A DNA stretch of 32,130 bases from an uncultured Lachnospiraceae bacterium (GTDB lineage Bacteria > Bacillota > Clostridia > Lachnospirales > Lachnospiraceae), in the NCBI GenBank assembly GCA_945929965.1, contig CAMEOT010000031.1, positions 1-32,130 on the forward strand, read 5' to 3'. Every line of letters begins with the position of its first letter. The first letter of the stretch is position 1. Below are positions 6,374 through 15,898 of this stretch, piece after piece. The notes under the pieces are model-generated. The model had not been told where the DNA came from and searched no databases. It was given only the letters and a program-made list of their open reading frames with translations. The translations under genes and the position numbers were made by a program.

Positions 6374-7690
6374 ATGGCAACCAGCAAAAGGGACAGGATA
6401 AAAACAGACAGAGCGTCGAAAGTGCACAAGGACTGGTACAAGCTGGATCTGTCTGCTATCGTATATCCTACTTTGCAGCGAAGAGATTTTTCTTCGGTGT
6501 ACCGGTTGTCCGTTCTGCTTAAGGAAGAGATCGATCCCGAGATGCTGCAGCGAGCGGTGAACCTGACCATGCCCCGTTTCCCCACGTATAAGGCAGCCAT
6601 CCGGAAAGGGGTATTCTGGAGATACTTGGAGCCGAATGACCGTCCGGGACCTTTTGTGCAGGAGGATGTAAAAAATCCCTGCCAGCCCATGTATTTTAAA
6701 GCCAACAATCGTTATCTGGTAAGGATCTATTATTATCGTAACCGGATCGCACTGGAGGCGCATCATAGTCTTGGAGACGGTACCGGAGGCATGTGTGTGT
6801 TACAGACTCTGACGGCCACCTATCTGCGCCTGAAAGGGCATGCGGAGATCGAAAACGGTGGTTTTGTGCTGGATATTTTAGAAACACCGAATCCGGGAGA
6901 ACTGGAAGACGCCTACATGAAATATGCCAACGCCAAGGTATGTCCGCCCAGACCGGGAGAGAAGACTTACCGCGTCCGGGGGACGAAGGAACCTTTTTAC
7001 ACCCTGAATATCATAGACGGTATTATGTCGGTGGCGGAGGTCATGAAAGTGGCGAAAAGCTATAATGCCACTATTACGGAATATCTAAATGCTGTGTTAC
7101 TCTATGCCTTGATGCAGAAGCAGGAGAGCGAGTGGCACTTGAAACTTCGCCCGGTGAAGATTGCCATGCCGGTGAATCTGCGGCGCTTTTTCCCGTCGAA
7201 AACCCTGCGGAACTTTATCACCATGATTTATCCGGGGATCGATCCGAGACTGGGAGAGTATACTTTTGAGGAGATCGTGACGCAGGTGCATAACTATATG
7301 CGCTATTATCTGAATGAAAAGCTGCTGCGGGGCGACATCACCACCAACGCGGAGACCCAGAGGAATCCTTTCATCCGCATTGTGCCGCTGTTTATCAAGG
7401 ATCTGGTGGTCCGGCAGTTCTATACGAAGATCCAGGATAAGAACTCTTCGGCGGGTCTGACCAACATGGGGGCATTAAAAGTGCCGGAGACCATGAAGCC
7501 CTATATTGAGCGGTTTGATATTTATATGGGACAGCCTTTTTCTACGAGAACGAACTGTGCCATTGCAAGCTTTGAAGATATCCTGACCATCAATTTTGCC
7601 AGCAGTATTGCCGAGACGGACGTGGAACGATTGTTTTTCCGCAAGCTGGTACAGGATGGCATTCATGTGAAAATTGAGAGTAACCGGTAA
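6374..7690 (+). CDS. HHxxxDG-motif acyltransferase (alcohol acetyltransferase / condensation-like)
   Basis: 438 residues, no membrane segment. HHSLGDG at 130-136 is the HHxxxDG catalytic signature shared by NRPS condensation domains, chloramphenicol-type acyltransferases and alcohol acetyltransferase-like proteins. H131 would be the general base and D135 structural. The N-terminal part (VYRLSVLLKEEIDPEMLQRA) and later part (PVKIAMPVNLR, FITMIYPGIDP) fit the second, structural half of this fold. Acyl donor and acceptor are unknown. The start is 6374 because AGAGGTG (6361-6367) lies 7 bases before it; the frame's upstream GTG at 6365 overlaps that site. It leads a tight operon with a zinc-ribbon membrane protein and an esterase, so the set may add and remove an acyl group (inference). 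Confidence 0.75.
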   Translation: MATSKRDRIKTDRASKVHKDWYKLDLSAIVYPTLQRRDFSSVYRLSVLLKEEIDPEMLQRAVNLTMPRFPTYKAAIRKGVFWRYLEPNDRPGPFVQEDVKNPCQPMYFKANNRYLVRIYYYRNRIALEAHHSLGDGTGGMCVLQTLTATYLRLKGHAEIENGGFVLDILETPNPGELEDAYMKYANAKVCPPRPGEKTYRVRGTKEPFYTLNIIDGIMSVAEVMKVAKSYNATITEYLNAVLLYALMQKQESEWHLKLRPVKIAMPVNLRRFFPSKTLRNFITMIYPGIDPRLGEYTFEEIVTQVHNYMRYYLNEKLLRGDITTNAETQRNPFIRIVPLFIKDLVVRQFYTKIQDKNSSAGLTNMGALKVPETMKPYIERFDIYMGQPFSTRTNCAIASFEDILTINFASSIAETDVERLFFRKLVQDGIHVKIESNR

Positions 7691-7716
7691 TTCTTCCGGT
7701 TAGAAAGGAAATGCTT

Positions 7717-8421
7717 ATGTCATATTGTGTAAATTGCGGCGTGGAACTGGACGCTTCGGCGACAAAGTGCCCGCTGTGCGATACCCTGGTCTATAACCCA
7801 AAAGCACCGGAACCTGTGACGCAGCCGTCTCCATTTCCAAAGGAAAAAGGGCAGGTGGAAGTGGTAAAAAGAAAAGACTTAGGGGTGCTGCTGACGGTTA
7901 TCGTACTGGCGACTGCAGCCACCTGTGGCCTGTTGAACGCTTTTGTGTTCCAAAGCAACCTGTGGTCCTTAGCTGTGATCGGAGTATTTCTGGTGCTGTG
8001 GGTGATCATGATCCCGGTGGTCATTTATACGAGACAGCCAATCTATCTGTCGATTCTGTTAGATGGCGTGGCGGTGGTCGTATATCTGTATCTGCTGACT
8101 TATCTGACGGGACATAACGGCTGGTTCTATGGACTGGGCCTTCCGATTGTACTGTTGGTGACAGCGGTGGTGGAAGCGGTGACCTTATGTATCCGGAGAC
8201 TTCCGATGTCCTTCCTTACGGGAGCGTTGTATCTGATCTCGGGAATCGCCGTCTTGTGTGTGGGACTGGAACTGCTGATCGATCGTTACTTAAGACAGGA
8301 GATCATGCTTGGCTGGTCAGCTATTGTACTGACCGTCTGCGTGATCGTGGATATTACCATTGCAACCCTTTTATCCCGAAGAAGACTGCGTAATGCGGTG
8401 CGAAGAAGACTTCACTTTTAG
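7717..8421 (+). CDS. Zinc-ribbon six-TM membrane protein (DUF6320-like)
   Basis: 234 residues. The N-terminus is a small zinc ribbon, C4-x2-C7 and C18-x2-C21 (CVNCG and CPLCD). A Pro-rich linker follows, then six hydrophobic segments from about residue 50 to 225, ending in an Arg-rich cytoplasmic tail (SRRRLRNAVRRR). This layout matches what I recall as the DUF6320 family seen beside HHxxxDG acyltransferases in Lachnospiraceae; that family name is from memory. No function is established. ATG 7717 is used because AAAGGA (7704-7709) is 7 bases before it but only 1 base before the ATG at 7711. It sits 26 bases after the acyltransferase and 12 before the esterase. Confidence 0.75.
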   Translation: MSYCVNCGVELDASATKCPLCDTLVYNPKAPEPVTQPSPFPKEKGQVEVVKRKDLGVLLTVIVLATAATCGLLNAFVFQSNLWSLAVIGVFLVLWVIMIPVVIYTRQPIYLSILLDGVAVVVYLYLLTYLTGHNGWFYGLGLPIVLLVTAVVEAVTLCIRRLPMSFLTGALYLISGIAVLCVGLELLIDRYLRQEIMLGWSAIVLTVCVIVDITIATLLSRRRLRNAVRRRLHF

Positions 8422-8433
8422 CAGGAGGAATTT

Positions 8434-9342
8434 ATGGCACTGGTAGGAAAAAACAGTGAGAAGAACAATCAGAATTTAATGCAGCTGATCCGCAGAGTCC
8501 ACGGTTTTGTGGAGAATCCGGATCTGGAGAAACACAGACAGTCCCAGGATCATATTGGTGAACTGTTAGGGAACAGCAGAGAAATACAGTACCGTCCGGT
8601 GGAGATCGAAGGTATGGAAGCGGAGTGGGTCAGTGTGAACCGCGCCCATATGAAAAAATATGTGATCCTGCACTGCCACGGCGGCGGATATTCCACGGGC
8701 AGCAGTGTCTATGCCAGAACCCTGACTTCCAAACTGGCATCGGGGACCTCCATGGATGTATTGTGTTTTGACTATCGCCTGGCGCCGGAACATCCTTATC
8801 CGGCAGCTACGGAGGATGCCATGAAAGCCTGGAATTATCTGATGCTTTTGGGCTACGGAGCCAGAGATGTGATCATTACCGGGGATTCCGCCGGCGGCAA
8901 CCTGGCACTTTCCCTGGTGTTAAAATTAAAAGAGCAGGAGCGTCTGCTTCCGAGAGGCATCGTACTGATGTCTCCATGGACGGATCTTACCAGCGAAGGC
9001 AAGACTTTTCAGACCAAAGCGGAACTGGATCCGGTACTGGACAAGGAGTATATTGACCGTATGACAAAGGCCTATGCACCGGCCATGGATCTGACGGATC
9101 CTTATATTTCCCCGCTGTACGGAGATTTTCACGGATTCCCGCCCGTATATATCCAGGTGGGAGAGAATGAGATCCTGTTAGACGATTCCCTGCGGTTATA
9201 TAAGAACCTCATCAAAGCCGGAGTATCTGCCCACATCGACCGTTTCCCGGGAATGTGGCATGTATTCCAGATGTCACCCTTCAAAAAAGCCAACGAAGCG
9301 ATGGATAAAAACGCGGAATTCATCTATTCCGTGTGCAGATAA
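8434..9342 (+). CDS. HSL-type alpha/beta hydrolase (acetyl esterase/lipase-like)
   Basis: 302 residues, cytosolic. Hormone-sensitive-lipase family marks are clear: oxyanion-hole HGGGY at 82-86, nucleophile elbow GDSAGG with S152, and WHVF with catalytic H276. The acid position reads GENEILLDD, so E246 stands where many relatives have the Asp of DxLxD; either E246 or D250 could serve. Expected chemistry is hydrolysis of short-chain acyl esters on a small molecule or glycan. AGGAGG precedes the ATG. As the third gene of the acyltransferase operon it could reverse or edit the product of the first gene (inference). A terminator overlaps its stop codon. Confidence 0.88.
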   Translation: MALVGKNSEKNNQNLMQLIRRVHGFVENPDLEKHRQSQDHIGELLGNSREIQYRPVEIEGMEAEWVSVNRAHMKKYVILHCHGGGYSTGSSVYARTLTSKLASGTSMDVLCFDYRLAPEHPYPAATEDAMKAWNYLMLLGYGARDVIITGDSAGGNLALSLVLKLKEQERLLPRGIVLMSPWTDLTSEGKTFQTKAELDPVLDKEYIDRMTKAYAPAMDLTDPYISPLYGDFHGFPPVYIQVGENEILLDDSLRLYKNLIKAGVSAHIDRFPGMWHVFQMSPFKKANEAMDKNAEFIYSVCR

Positions 9343-9370
9343 AAAATCTTTTTATATAAAAAGGATTTTT
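9342..9370 (+). terminator. Terminator of the acyltransferase operon
   Basis: A 12-bp AT-rich stem (9342-9353 with 9359-9370, one G-T pair) ending in TTTTT at 9366-9370. It begins on the last base of the esterase stop codon. Confidence 0.7.
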
Positions 9371-9411
9371 CGGACAGGCACAGAATATTAGAAGTAGGGG
9401 CAGGAGGAACT

Positions 9412-10416
9412 ATGACGATCAGAGAAAGCTTGGAACAGTGGGAGAAGGATTATTTAAGTCCGTATGCATCATTGAGTGTGAACTCCAAAGGGCGTCTGCG
9501 ACCGGAGGAACAGTGTGATATCCGTCCGGTATTCCAGAGAGATAGAGACCGTATTATCCATTGCAAGGCATTCCGCAGGCTGAAGGATAAGACGCAGGTA
9601 TTCTTAACGCCCGAAGGCGATCATTACCGCACGAGACTGACGCATACGCTGGAGGTATCCCAGACGGCCAGAACCATAGCCAAGGCACTGAAACTGAATG
9701 AGGACCTGGTGGAAGCCATTGCACTGGGACATGATCTGGGGCACACGCCATTCGGACATGCCGGGGAGCGTGCGTTAAACAGAGTATGCCCGTTTGGATT
9801 TGAACATGCCGAGCAGAGTGTCCGGACGGTGGATATCCTGGAGAAGGACGGCAAGGGACTGAATCTGACCTACGAGGTGCGTGACGGTATCCGGAACCAC
9901 CAGACCATCGGTAAACCCCACACCCTGGAAGGCAAGATTGTCAGACTTTCCGATAAAATTGCCTACATTCATCACGATATGGACGATGCTATCCGCGGAG
10001 GGATCCTCACGGAAGCGGATGTACCTAAGGAGATCTGTGAAGTGATCGGCAGCAGTCCCACCGAGAGACTGGATCATTTTATTCATGATATCGTGACTAA
10101 CAGCATGGACAAAAATGATATTCTGATGTCGGAGCCTGTGGCGGATGCCATGACGAAGATCAGACAGTTCATGTTTGAGAGAGTTTATAAGAATCCGGTG
10201 GCAAAGAGCGAAGAAGGAAAAGCAGAAATGCTGATGGAGACCTTGTACCAGCATTTTCTGAAGAATTTAGATGATCTGCCGGAAGAGTATCTGAATCTCC
10301 TTTCCGTAGGAGAACCCAGAGAGAAGGTCGTCTGCGATTATGTGGGAGCTATGACAGACCGTTTTGCCATCGCGGTATATGAAGATATCTACATACCCAA
10401 GTCCTGGCAGCGATAG
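9412..10416 (+). CDS. dgt: dGTPase-like deoxynucleoside triphosphate triphosphohydrolase (HD domain)
   Basis: 334 residues, close to the short dGTPase-like proteins of Gram-positive bacteria. The N-terminus (DIRPVFQRDRDRIIHCKAFRRLKDKTQV) and RTRLTHTLEV are diagnostic. HD metal ligands are H78, H107-D108 in GHDLGHTPFGH, and D181 in RLSDKIAYIHHD. The enzyme would remove triphosphate from dNTPs and so tune the DNA precursor pool. AGGAGG precedes the ATG. It opens the dnaG-rpoD block with a 27-base gap to dnaG, an order common in Clostridia that links dNTP control to replication initiation. I could not identify a convincing promoter between 9371 and 9411. Confidence 0.9.
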   Translation: MTIRESLEQWEKDYLSPYASLSVNSKGRLRPEEQCDIRPVFQRDRDRIIHCKAFRRLKDKTQVFLTPEGDHYRTRLTHTLEVSQTARTIAKALKLNEDLVEAIALGHDLGHTPFGHAGERALNRVCPFGFEHAEQSVRTVDILEKDGKGLNLTYEVRDGIRNHQTIGKPHTLEGKIVRLSDKIAYIHHDMDDAIRGGILTEADVPKEICEVIGSSPTERLDHFIHDIVTNSMDKNDILMSEPVADAMTKIRQFMFERVYKNPVAKSEEGKAEMLMETLYQHFLKNLDDLPEEYLNLLSVGEPREKVVCDYVGAMTDRFAIAVYEDIYIPKSWQR

Positions 10417-10443
10417 GCACAAGACAAAATAGGAGTTAAAAAC

Positions 10444-12216
10444 GTGTATTACCCCGAAGAACTGGTAGAAGAAGTCAGAGCCAGGAATGACATCGTGGAT
10501 GTGATCTCCGGCTATGTCTCATTGAAAAAAAAGGGAAGCAACTATTGGGGCTGCTGTCCTTTTCATAACGAAAAAACACCTTCTTTTTCGGTGTCGTCCA
10601 ATAAGCAGATGTATTATTGCTTCGGATGCCATGCCAGTGGAAATGTATATACGTTTCTCATGAAGTATGAAAACGATACTTTTCCGGAGGCAATCAAGAT
10701 CCTGGCAGACCGTGCCGGGGTAAAGCTCCCCGAGGTAGAGGAGACGCCGGAACAGAAGAAAAAGGCAGGCAAGCGCATGCGCCTGCTGGAAGTCAACAAA
10801 GAAGCGGCGAAGTATTTTTACTACATGTTACGTGATCCCCGTGGTGAAGTGGGAATGCGGTATCTGACAGATCGAAAGCTCACCGATGAGACCATGCACC
10901 ATTTCGGACTGGGCTATGCCGGGAAAAACGGCGAGCAGGTGGTACAGTATCTGCGGAAAAAAGGATTCACGGACGAAGAGATCAAAGACTCCGGTCTTGC
11001 GATGTTTTCCGAGCAAAGAGGACTACGCAGTCAGTTCTGGAATCGTGTCATGTTCCCCATACAGGACATTAACCACAGAGTTATCGGCTTCGGTGGCAGA
11101 GTCATGGGAGACGGGGAACCGAAATACCTGAACTCCCCGGAGACCATGATCTTCGATAAGAGGAGGAACCTCTACGGACTGAATTTCGCAAGAACCTCCA
11201 GGACGGGCAATATTATCCTGTGCGAGGGATATATGGATGTGATCGCCATGCACCAGGCGGGCTTCACTCAGGCGGTGGCATCCCTGGGAACGGCATTTAC
11301 GGTGGAGCAGGCAAACCTCCTGCACCGCTATGCGGAAAATATCCTGTTAGCCTACGACAGTGACGGTGCCGGGACCAAGGCAGCGCTTCGAGGTATCGGC
11401 ATCTTAAGAGAAGCGGGACTTACCGGTAAGGTCATCAACATGCGGCCTTACAAGGACCCGGATGAATTTATTAAAAATCTGGGCAAAGAAGCTTTTCAGG
11501 AGCGCATCGATCAGGCGGAGAACAGTTTTTATTTCGAGATCCGTATCTTAAGCGAACAATACGATCAGAGCGACCCGGAGCAGAGGACGAAGTTCCACAG
11601 AGAGATCGCACAGAAGCTGTGTGAGTTCTCGGAAGATCTGGAACGGGAGAATTACCTGCAGGCGATCGCCGAGAAATACATGATCCGCCCGGATGACCTT
11701 CGGAAGATGGTCGTAGGTTATGCATCCCAGACAGGATTAGCCAAGCCGATTCAGCGTCCCAGAAGCGGTGTGCAGAATAAAAGCGATCCGGCGGAGAACG
11801 GAAGGCGGTCCCAAAGGCTCCTGATCACCTGGATCAGCGATGATCCTTCCCTGTATACCATTGTACGGAAATATATTTCACCGGAGGATTTTACCGAGGA
11901 ATTGTACCGGAAGGTGGCAGAGAGAATGTTCGCGGAGTTAGACAGTGGACAGTTTCAGCCGGCGGGAATCATCAGTATGTTTGAGGATGAAGAGGAACAG
12001 AGGCAGGCGGCGGAGCTTTTCCACACCACACTTCCCGAATTATCCACCAGACAGGAGAGAGAAAGAGCTTTTCACGATATACTGCTGGCCGTCAAACGCA
12101 ACAGTTACCAGTATTGCATGACCAATCTGGGAAGCGATGTCAATGCAGTCATGCAGGCAGTGAAGGGCAAAAAAGCACTGGAAGAATTACAAAGGACCCA
12201 TATTTCCCTGGAATAA
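10444..12216 (+). CDS. dnaG: DNA primase DnaG
   Basis: 590 residues, typical length. The CHC2 zinc finger has C38, H41, C59 and C62 (CPFH and CFGC). The central RNA-polymerase domain contains the TOPRIM motifs EGYMD (261-265) and YDSDGAG (304-310), which bind catalytic metals. The C-terminal third (from about 430) is the helicase-interacting region. It makes RNA primers for lagging-strand synthesis. The start is GTG at 10444, with AGGAG 6-7 bases upstream. It lies between dgt and rpoD, the classical macromolecular synthesis arrangement (rpsU, present in the proteobacterial version, is absent). Confidence 0.97.
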   Translation: MYYPEELVEEVRARNDIVDVISGYVSLKKKGSNYWGCCPFHNEKTPSFSVSSNKQMYYCFGCHASGNVYTFLMKYENDTFPEAIKILADRAGVKLPEVEETPEQKKKAGKRMRLLEVNKEAAKYFYYMLRDPRGEVGMRYLTDRKLTDETMHHFGLGYAGKNGEQVVQYLRKKGFTDEEIKDSGLAMFSEQRGLRSQFWNRVMFPIQDINHRVIGFGGRVMGDGEPKYLNSPETMIFDKRRNLYGLNFARTSRTGNIILCEGYMDVIAMHQAGFTQAVASLGTAFTVEQANLLHRYAENILLAYDSDGAGTKAALRGIGILREAGLTGKVINMRPYKDPDEFIKNLGKEAFQERIDQAENSFYFEIRILSEQYDQSDPEQRTKFHREIAQKLCEFSEDLERENYLQAIAEKYMIRPDDLRKMVVGYASQTGLAKPIQRPRSGVQNKSDPAENGRRSQRLLITWISDDPSLYTIVRKYISPEDFTEELYRKVAERMFAELDSGQFQPAGIISMFEDEEEQRQAAELFHTTLPELSTRQERERAFHDILLAVKRNSYQYCMTNLGSDVNAVMQAVKGKKALEELQRTHISLE

Positions 12217-12297
12217 TGGGATTTATGTTTCCGAATAGTTATAAAAAATACGAAATATGGCTATAAATAATGGCAATGAAAGGATGGAACCACGAAA

Positions 12298-13410
12298 ATG
12301 GATGAAAACACACAGGCAAAATTTGCGGAGAAGATAAAAGAGCTCCTGAATATGGCGAAAAAGAAAAAGAATGTGCTGGAGTATCAGGAAATCAGTGACT
12401 TCTTCGCGGACATGCCTCTGGAAGAGGAACAGATGGAGAAAGTTCTGGAGTATCTGGACCAGAACAACGTAGATGTACTGCGGATTACTGATGACGATGA
12501 TGTGGATGACGAAGAGATCATTCTGACCGATGATGACGAAGTGGATGTGGAGAACATTGATCTGTCCGTACCGGAAGGCGTCAGCATTGAGGATCCCGTC
12601 CGTATGTATCTGAAGGAGATCGGTAAGGTTCCTCTGTTAAGTGCTGAGGAAGAGATCGAACTGGCACAGAGAATGGAAGAGGGCGACCAGGAGGCGAAAA
12701 AGCGCCTGGCAGAGGCTAATTTACGTCTGGTGGTAAGCATTGCCAAGAGATATGTGGGTCGTGGAATGCTGTTCCTTGATCTGATCCAGGAAGGTAACTT
12801 AGGTCTGATCAAGGCAGTAGAGAAATTCGATTATCGTAAGGGATATAAATTCTCCACCTATGCGACATGGTGGATCCGTCAGGCTATCACCAGAGCCATT
12901 GCGGATCAGGCTAGAACCATCCGTATCCCCGTGCATATGGTAGAGACCATCAACAAATTGATCCGCGTGAGCAGACAGCTGCTGCAGGAGCTGGGAAGAG
13001 AACCGACCCCCGAAGAGATCGCAGCAGAGATGAACATGCCGGTAGACAGAGTGCGTGAGATCTTAAAGATCAGCCAGGAGCCGGTATCCTTAGAGACTCC
13101 TATCGGTGAAGAGGAAGACAGCCACTTAGGTGACTTTATTCAGGACGACAATGTGCCTGTTCCTTCCGATGCAGCAGCATTTACTCTGTTAAAAGAGCAG
13201 CTGGTGGAGGTGCTCGGTACTCTGACAGAGAGAGAGCAGAAGGTACTCAGACTTCGTTTCGGTCTGGATGACGGACGTGCCCGCACCCTGGAAGAAGTGG
13301 GTAAGGAATTCAATGTTACCCGTGAGCGTATTCGTCAGATCGAAGCAAAAGCACTTAGAAAATTACGTCATCCCAGCCGCAGCCGCAAGCTGAAGGATTA
13401 TCTGGATTAA
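12298..13410 (+). CDS. rpoD: Primary sigma factor RpoD/SigA
   Basis: 370 residues. A divergent region 1.1 (1-65) is followed by a very acidic linker (65-90). Then come region 1.2 ([16 protein letters not shown], 99-114), region 2 with the -10 recognition helix ([36 protein letters not shown]), region 3 (about 212-290) and region 4 with the -35 helix-turn-helix (331-358, [18 protein letters not shown]). It directs RNA polymerase to vegetative promoters; the TTGACA/TATAAT sites elsewhere in this window fit it. The 81-base gap after dnaG is AT-rich with a weak possible promoter (TATAAA at 12262). The stop codon overlaps the trmK start in TAATG. Confidence 0.97.
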   Translation: MDENTQAKFAEKIKELLNMAKKKKNVLEYQEISDFFADMPLEEEQMEKVLEYLDQNNVDVLRITDDDDVDDEEIILTDDDEVDVENIDLSVPEGVSIEDPVRMYLKEIGKVPLLSAEEEIELAQRMEEGDQEAKKRLAEANLRLVVSIAKRYVGRGMLFLDLIQEGNLGLIKAVEKFDYRKGYKFSTYATWWIRQAITRAIADQARTIRIPVHMVETINKLIRVSRQLLQELGREPTPEEIAAEMNMPVDRVREILKISQEPVSLETPIGEEEDSHLGDFIQDDNVPVPSDAAAFTLLKEQLVEVLGTLTEREQKVLRLRFGLDDGRARTLEEVGKEFNVTRERIRQIEAKALRKLRHPSRSRKLKDYLD

Positions 13411-14195
13411 TGGCGGAAGTTATATTATCCAATCGAATGCAGGCATTAACAGACATGGTCACTCCCGGCACTGTGATAACAGATGTGGGGTGTGACCATG
13501 GTTTTGTATCTGTCTATCTGGTGCAGAAGGGCATTTCCCCGAGAGTGATCGCCATGGATGTAAGGTCCGGACCGTTAGAACATGCCAGAGAGCATATCAG
13601 GGAGTACGGACTGGAGGACAGGATAGAGACAAGACTTTCTGACGGCCTGCACAGCCTGAAGACCGGAGAGGCTGCCGGGATGATCTGTGCCGGCATGGGT
13701 GGACCTCTCATGGAGAAGATTCTTACCGAAGGAAGAGAACAGGCGAAAGAATTTCGGGAACTGATCTTACAACCTCAGTCGGAGATCCCACATTTTCGGG
13801 CATTCCTGATGGAAGAGGGATATCTTCTGTTGGATGAGAATATCATCTACGAAGAAGGAAAATATTATTTTATGATGAAGGTGCGCTGGCTGGGCGAGAT
13901 GTCGGAGAATGCGGTGAGAGCACAGGTGCGAGAGTCCTGGAAAGCGGATGACGCTGCATCCGGACTGACCGGGCAGTTTGGCCCGATACTGCTGTACCGT
14001 AAGTGTCCGCTGCTTTTGAATTATGTAGAATGGCAGCTTATGGAACATAGAAAAATCGCGAAGCGGCTGGAGAAAGAAGCGGATGCAGCGAATCCCAAAA
14101 CAATGCGGCGCAGGAAGGAGATTGCGGAGGAGACCGCGCTGCTTACCCGGGCACTGGAGTGGTATGATAATGGTAAGGAACCGGATTGCATTTAG
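13410..14195 (+). CDS. trmK: tRNA (adenine-22 N1)-methyltransferase TrmK
   Basis: 261 residues. The SAM-binding motif DVGCDHG is at 25-31, an acidic motif II follows (IAMDVRSGPL), and GMGGPLMEKIL at 95-105 is characteristic of the TrmK/YqfN family (COG2384). It methylates A22 in tRNA, notably Ser and Leu tRNAs, so the three tRNA-Leu genes in this window are among its likely substrates. The C-terminal part is a helical domain with many charged residues. Its ATG overlaps the rpoD stop by one base (TAATG), so it is translationally coupled to rpoD. Confidence 0.92.
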   Translation: MAEVILSNRMQALTDMVTPGTVITDVGCDHGFVSVYLVQKGISPRVIAMDVRSGPLEHAREHIREYGLEDRIETRLSDGLHSLKTGEAAGMICAGMGGPLMEKILTEGREQAKEFRELILQPQSEIPHFRAFLMEEGYLLLDENIIYEEGKYYFMMKVRWLGEMSENAVRAQVRESWKADDAASGLTGQFGPILLYRKCPLLLNYVEWQLMEHRKIAKRLEKEADAANPKTMRRRKEIAEETALLTRALEWYDNGKEPDCI

Positions 14196-14242
14196 ATAAT
14201 AAGACCTGCAAAAGAAGATTACAAAAGGACAGGGTGAGAAAA

Positions 14243-15898
14243 ATGATCACAGTAAAGGTAAACGGTGAAGAGAGACAATATCCTCAGGGGGCTACCTACG
14301 AAGATGTAGCCAATGATTACCAAAAGGAGTATGATAATCTGATCGCACTGGCAGCAAGAGACGGCAAGATCAGAGAACTGTTCAAAAAGCTGACGAGGGA
14401 TTGTGAGATCACCTTTTTTACATTGAAAGACAACGTAGGGAATAAGACCTATGTGCGCTCTGCCACCATGCTTTTTTTGAAAGCCGTATTTGATGTCTAT
14501 GGCAGAGAGGCGGCGCAGAACTGCAGAGTAGAGTTCGCAGTGGGCAACGGATCCTATATCTCCCCCAGGGGACAGATCGCTTCGACTGCGGACAACGCTG
14601 CGAAGATCCGAGACAGAATGCGGGAACTGGTGGCGGCAAAGACACCTTTTTTAAAAAGATCTTATGCACTGGATAATGCCATGGAACTGTTTCACACAGA
14701 GGGCATGAAGGATAAAGAAAAGCTGTTCCGTTACCGCAGAGGCTCTTTTGTGAACATCTATGAGATGGATGGCTATTATGATTATTATTACGGTTATATG
14801 CTGCCCAATGCAGGCTATGTAAAATGGTTTGATGTCATCGCGTATGACGAGGGCTTTATGCTATTGCTGCCGGATAAGCAGGATCCCACGAACGTAAAAC
14901 CTTTTGTGGAGCGGAAAATGTTGTTCCGGACACTGAAGGAATCGGAAGAGTGGTGCAAAAAAATCGGCATCGAGACCGTAGGAGACTTAAATGACCAGAT
15001 CTGCCGTGGCTCTCTAAGTGAGCTGATCCTGGTACAGGAAGCGGAGCAAGAGCGCAAGATCGGCGAGATTGCCAAGGATATCGCAGGCAGGGGCGGTGTG
15101 AAGTTCGTTATGATCGCGGGACCTTCCTCTTCCGGTAAGACCAGCTTCTCCCACAGACTGTCCATTCAGTTAAAGACGCTGGGAAAGACGCCCCATCCCA
15201 TCGGACTGGACGATTATTTTGTAAACAGAGAATTTACCCCCAGGGATGAAAACGGAGACTATAATTTTGAATGTCTGGAAGCAATCGATGTAAAGCAGTT
15301 CAATGACGACATGTGCAGACTGTTGGCCGGCGAGCGTGTGGAGCTGCCTTCCTTTAACTTCAAGACCGGAAAAAGGGAGTATAAGGGCAATTTCAAACAG
15401 CTGGGACCCGATGATATTCTGGTTATCGAAGGTATCCACGGTCTGAATGAGAAGACATCCTATGCGCTTCCCGAGGAGAGTAAATACAAGATCTATATCA
15501 GTGCGTTGACCAATATTAACATTGATGAGCATAACCGGATCCCGACTACGGACGGAAGACTTCTCCGCCGTATGGTCAGAGATGCAAGGACCAGAGGTGC
15601 GGATGCGAGACGCACCATCGATATGTGGGCTTCTGTACGCCGGGGCGAAGAGCAGAACATTTTCCCGTTCCAGGAGGATGCGGATGCGATGTTCAATTCC
15701 GTGCTGATCTATGAACTGGCGGTATTAAAGCAGTTCGCAGAACCGCTGCTGTTCCAGATCGACAAGGGAGAACCGGAATATTACGAAGCCAAGAGACTGT
15801 TAAAGTTTTTAGAGTATTTCCTGGGTGTGACCAGCGAAAGCCTCCCGAACAATTCTCTGTGCAGAGAGTTCGTAGGCGGAAGCTGCTTTAACGTGTAA
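14243..15898 (+). CDS. Nucleoside (uridine) kinase with TGS and ThrRS-like N-terminal domains
   Basis: 551 residues. Residues 1-60 form a TGS-like beta-grasp (MITVKVNGEERQYP) and about 60-200 resemble the editing/SAD region of threonyl-tRNA synthetase. From about 285 a P-loop kinase of the uridine kinase/phosphoribulokinase family starts: Walker A GPSSSGKTS at 293-301, then GLDDYFVNRE, and VIEGIHGLNE as Walker B. It would phosphorylate a nucleoside, probably uridine. ATG 14243 is preferred to the upstream ATG at 14186: AGGGTGAG precedes it and the protein then begins exactly with the TGS strand. Its last codons lie inside the left arm of the structured repeat at 15892-16051. Confidence 0.85.
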   Translation: MITVKVNGEERQYPQGATYEDVANDYQKEYDNLIALAARDGKIRELFKKLTRDCEITFFTLKDNVGNKTYVRSATMLFLKAVFDVYGREAAQNCRVEFAVGNGSYISPRGQIASTADNAAKIRDRMRELVAAKTPFLKRSYALDNAMELFHTEGMKDKEKLFRYRRGSFVNIYEMDGYYDYYYGYMLPNAGYVKWFDVIAYDEGFMLLLPDKQDPTNVKPFVERKMLFRTLKESEEWCKKIGIETVGDLNDQICRGSLSELILVQEAEQERKIGEIAKDIAGRGGVKFVMIAGPSSSGKTSFSHRLSIQLKTLGKTPHPIGLDDYFVNREFTPRDENGDYNFECLEAIDVKQFNDDMCRLLAGERVELPSFNFKTGKREYKGNFKQLGPDDILVIEGIHGLNEKTSYALPEESKYKIYISALTNINIDEHNRIPTTDGRLLRRMVRDARTRGADARRTIDMWASVRRGEEQNIFPFQEDADAMFNSVLIYELAVLKQFAEPLLFQIDKGEPEYYEAKRLLKFLEYFLGVTSESLPNNSLCREFVGGSCFNV

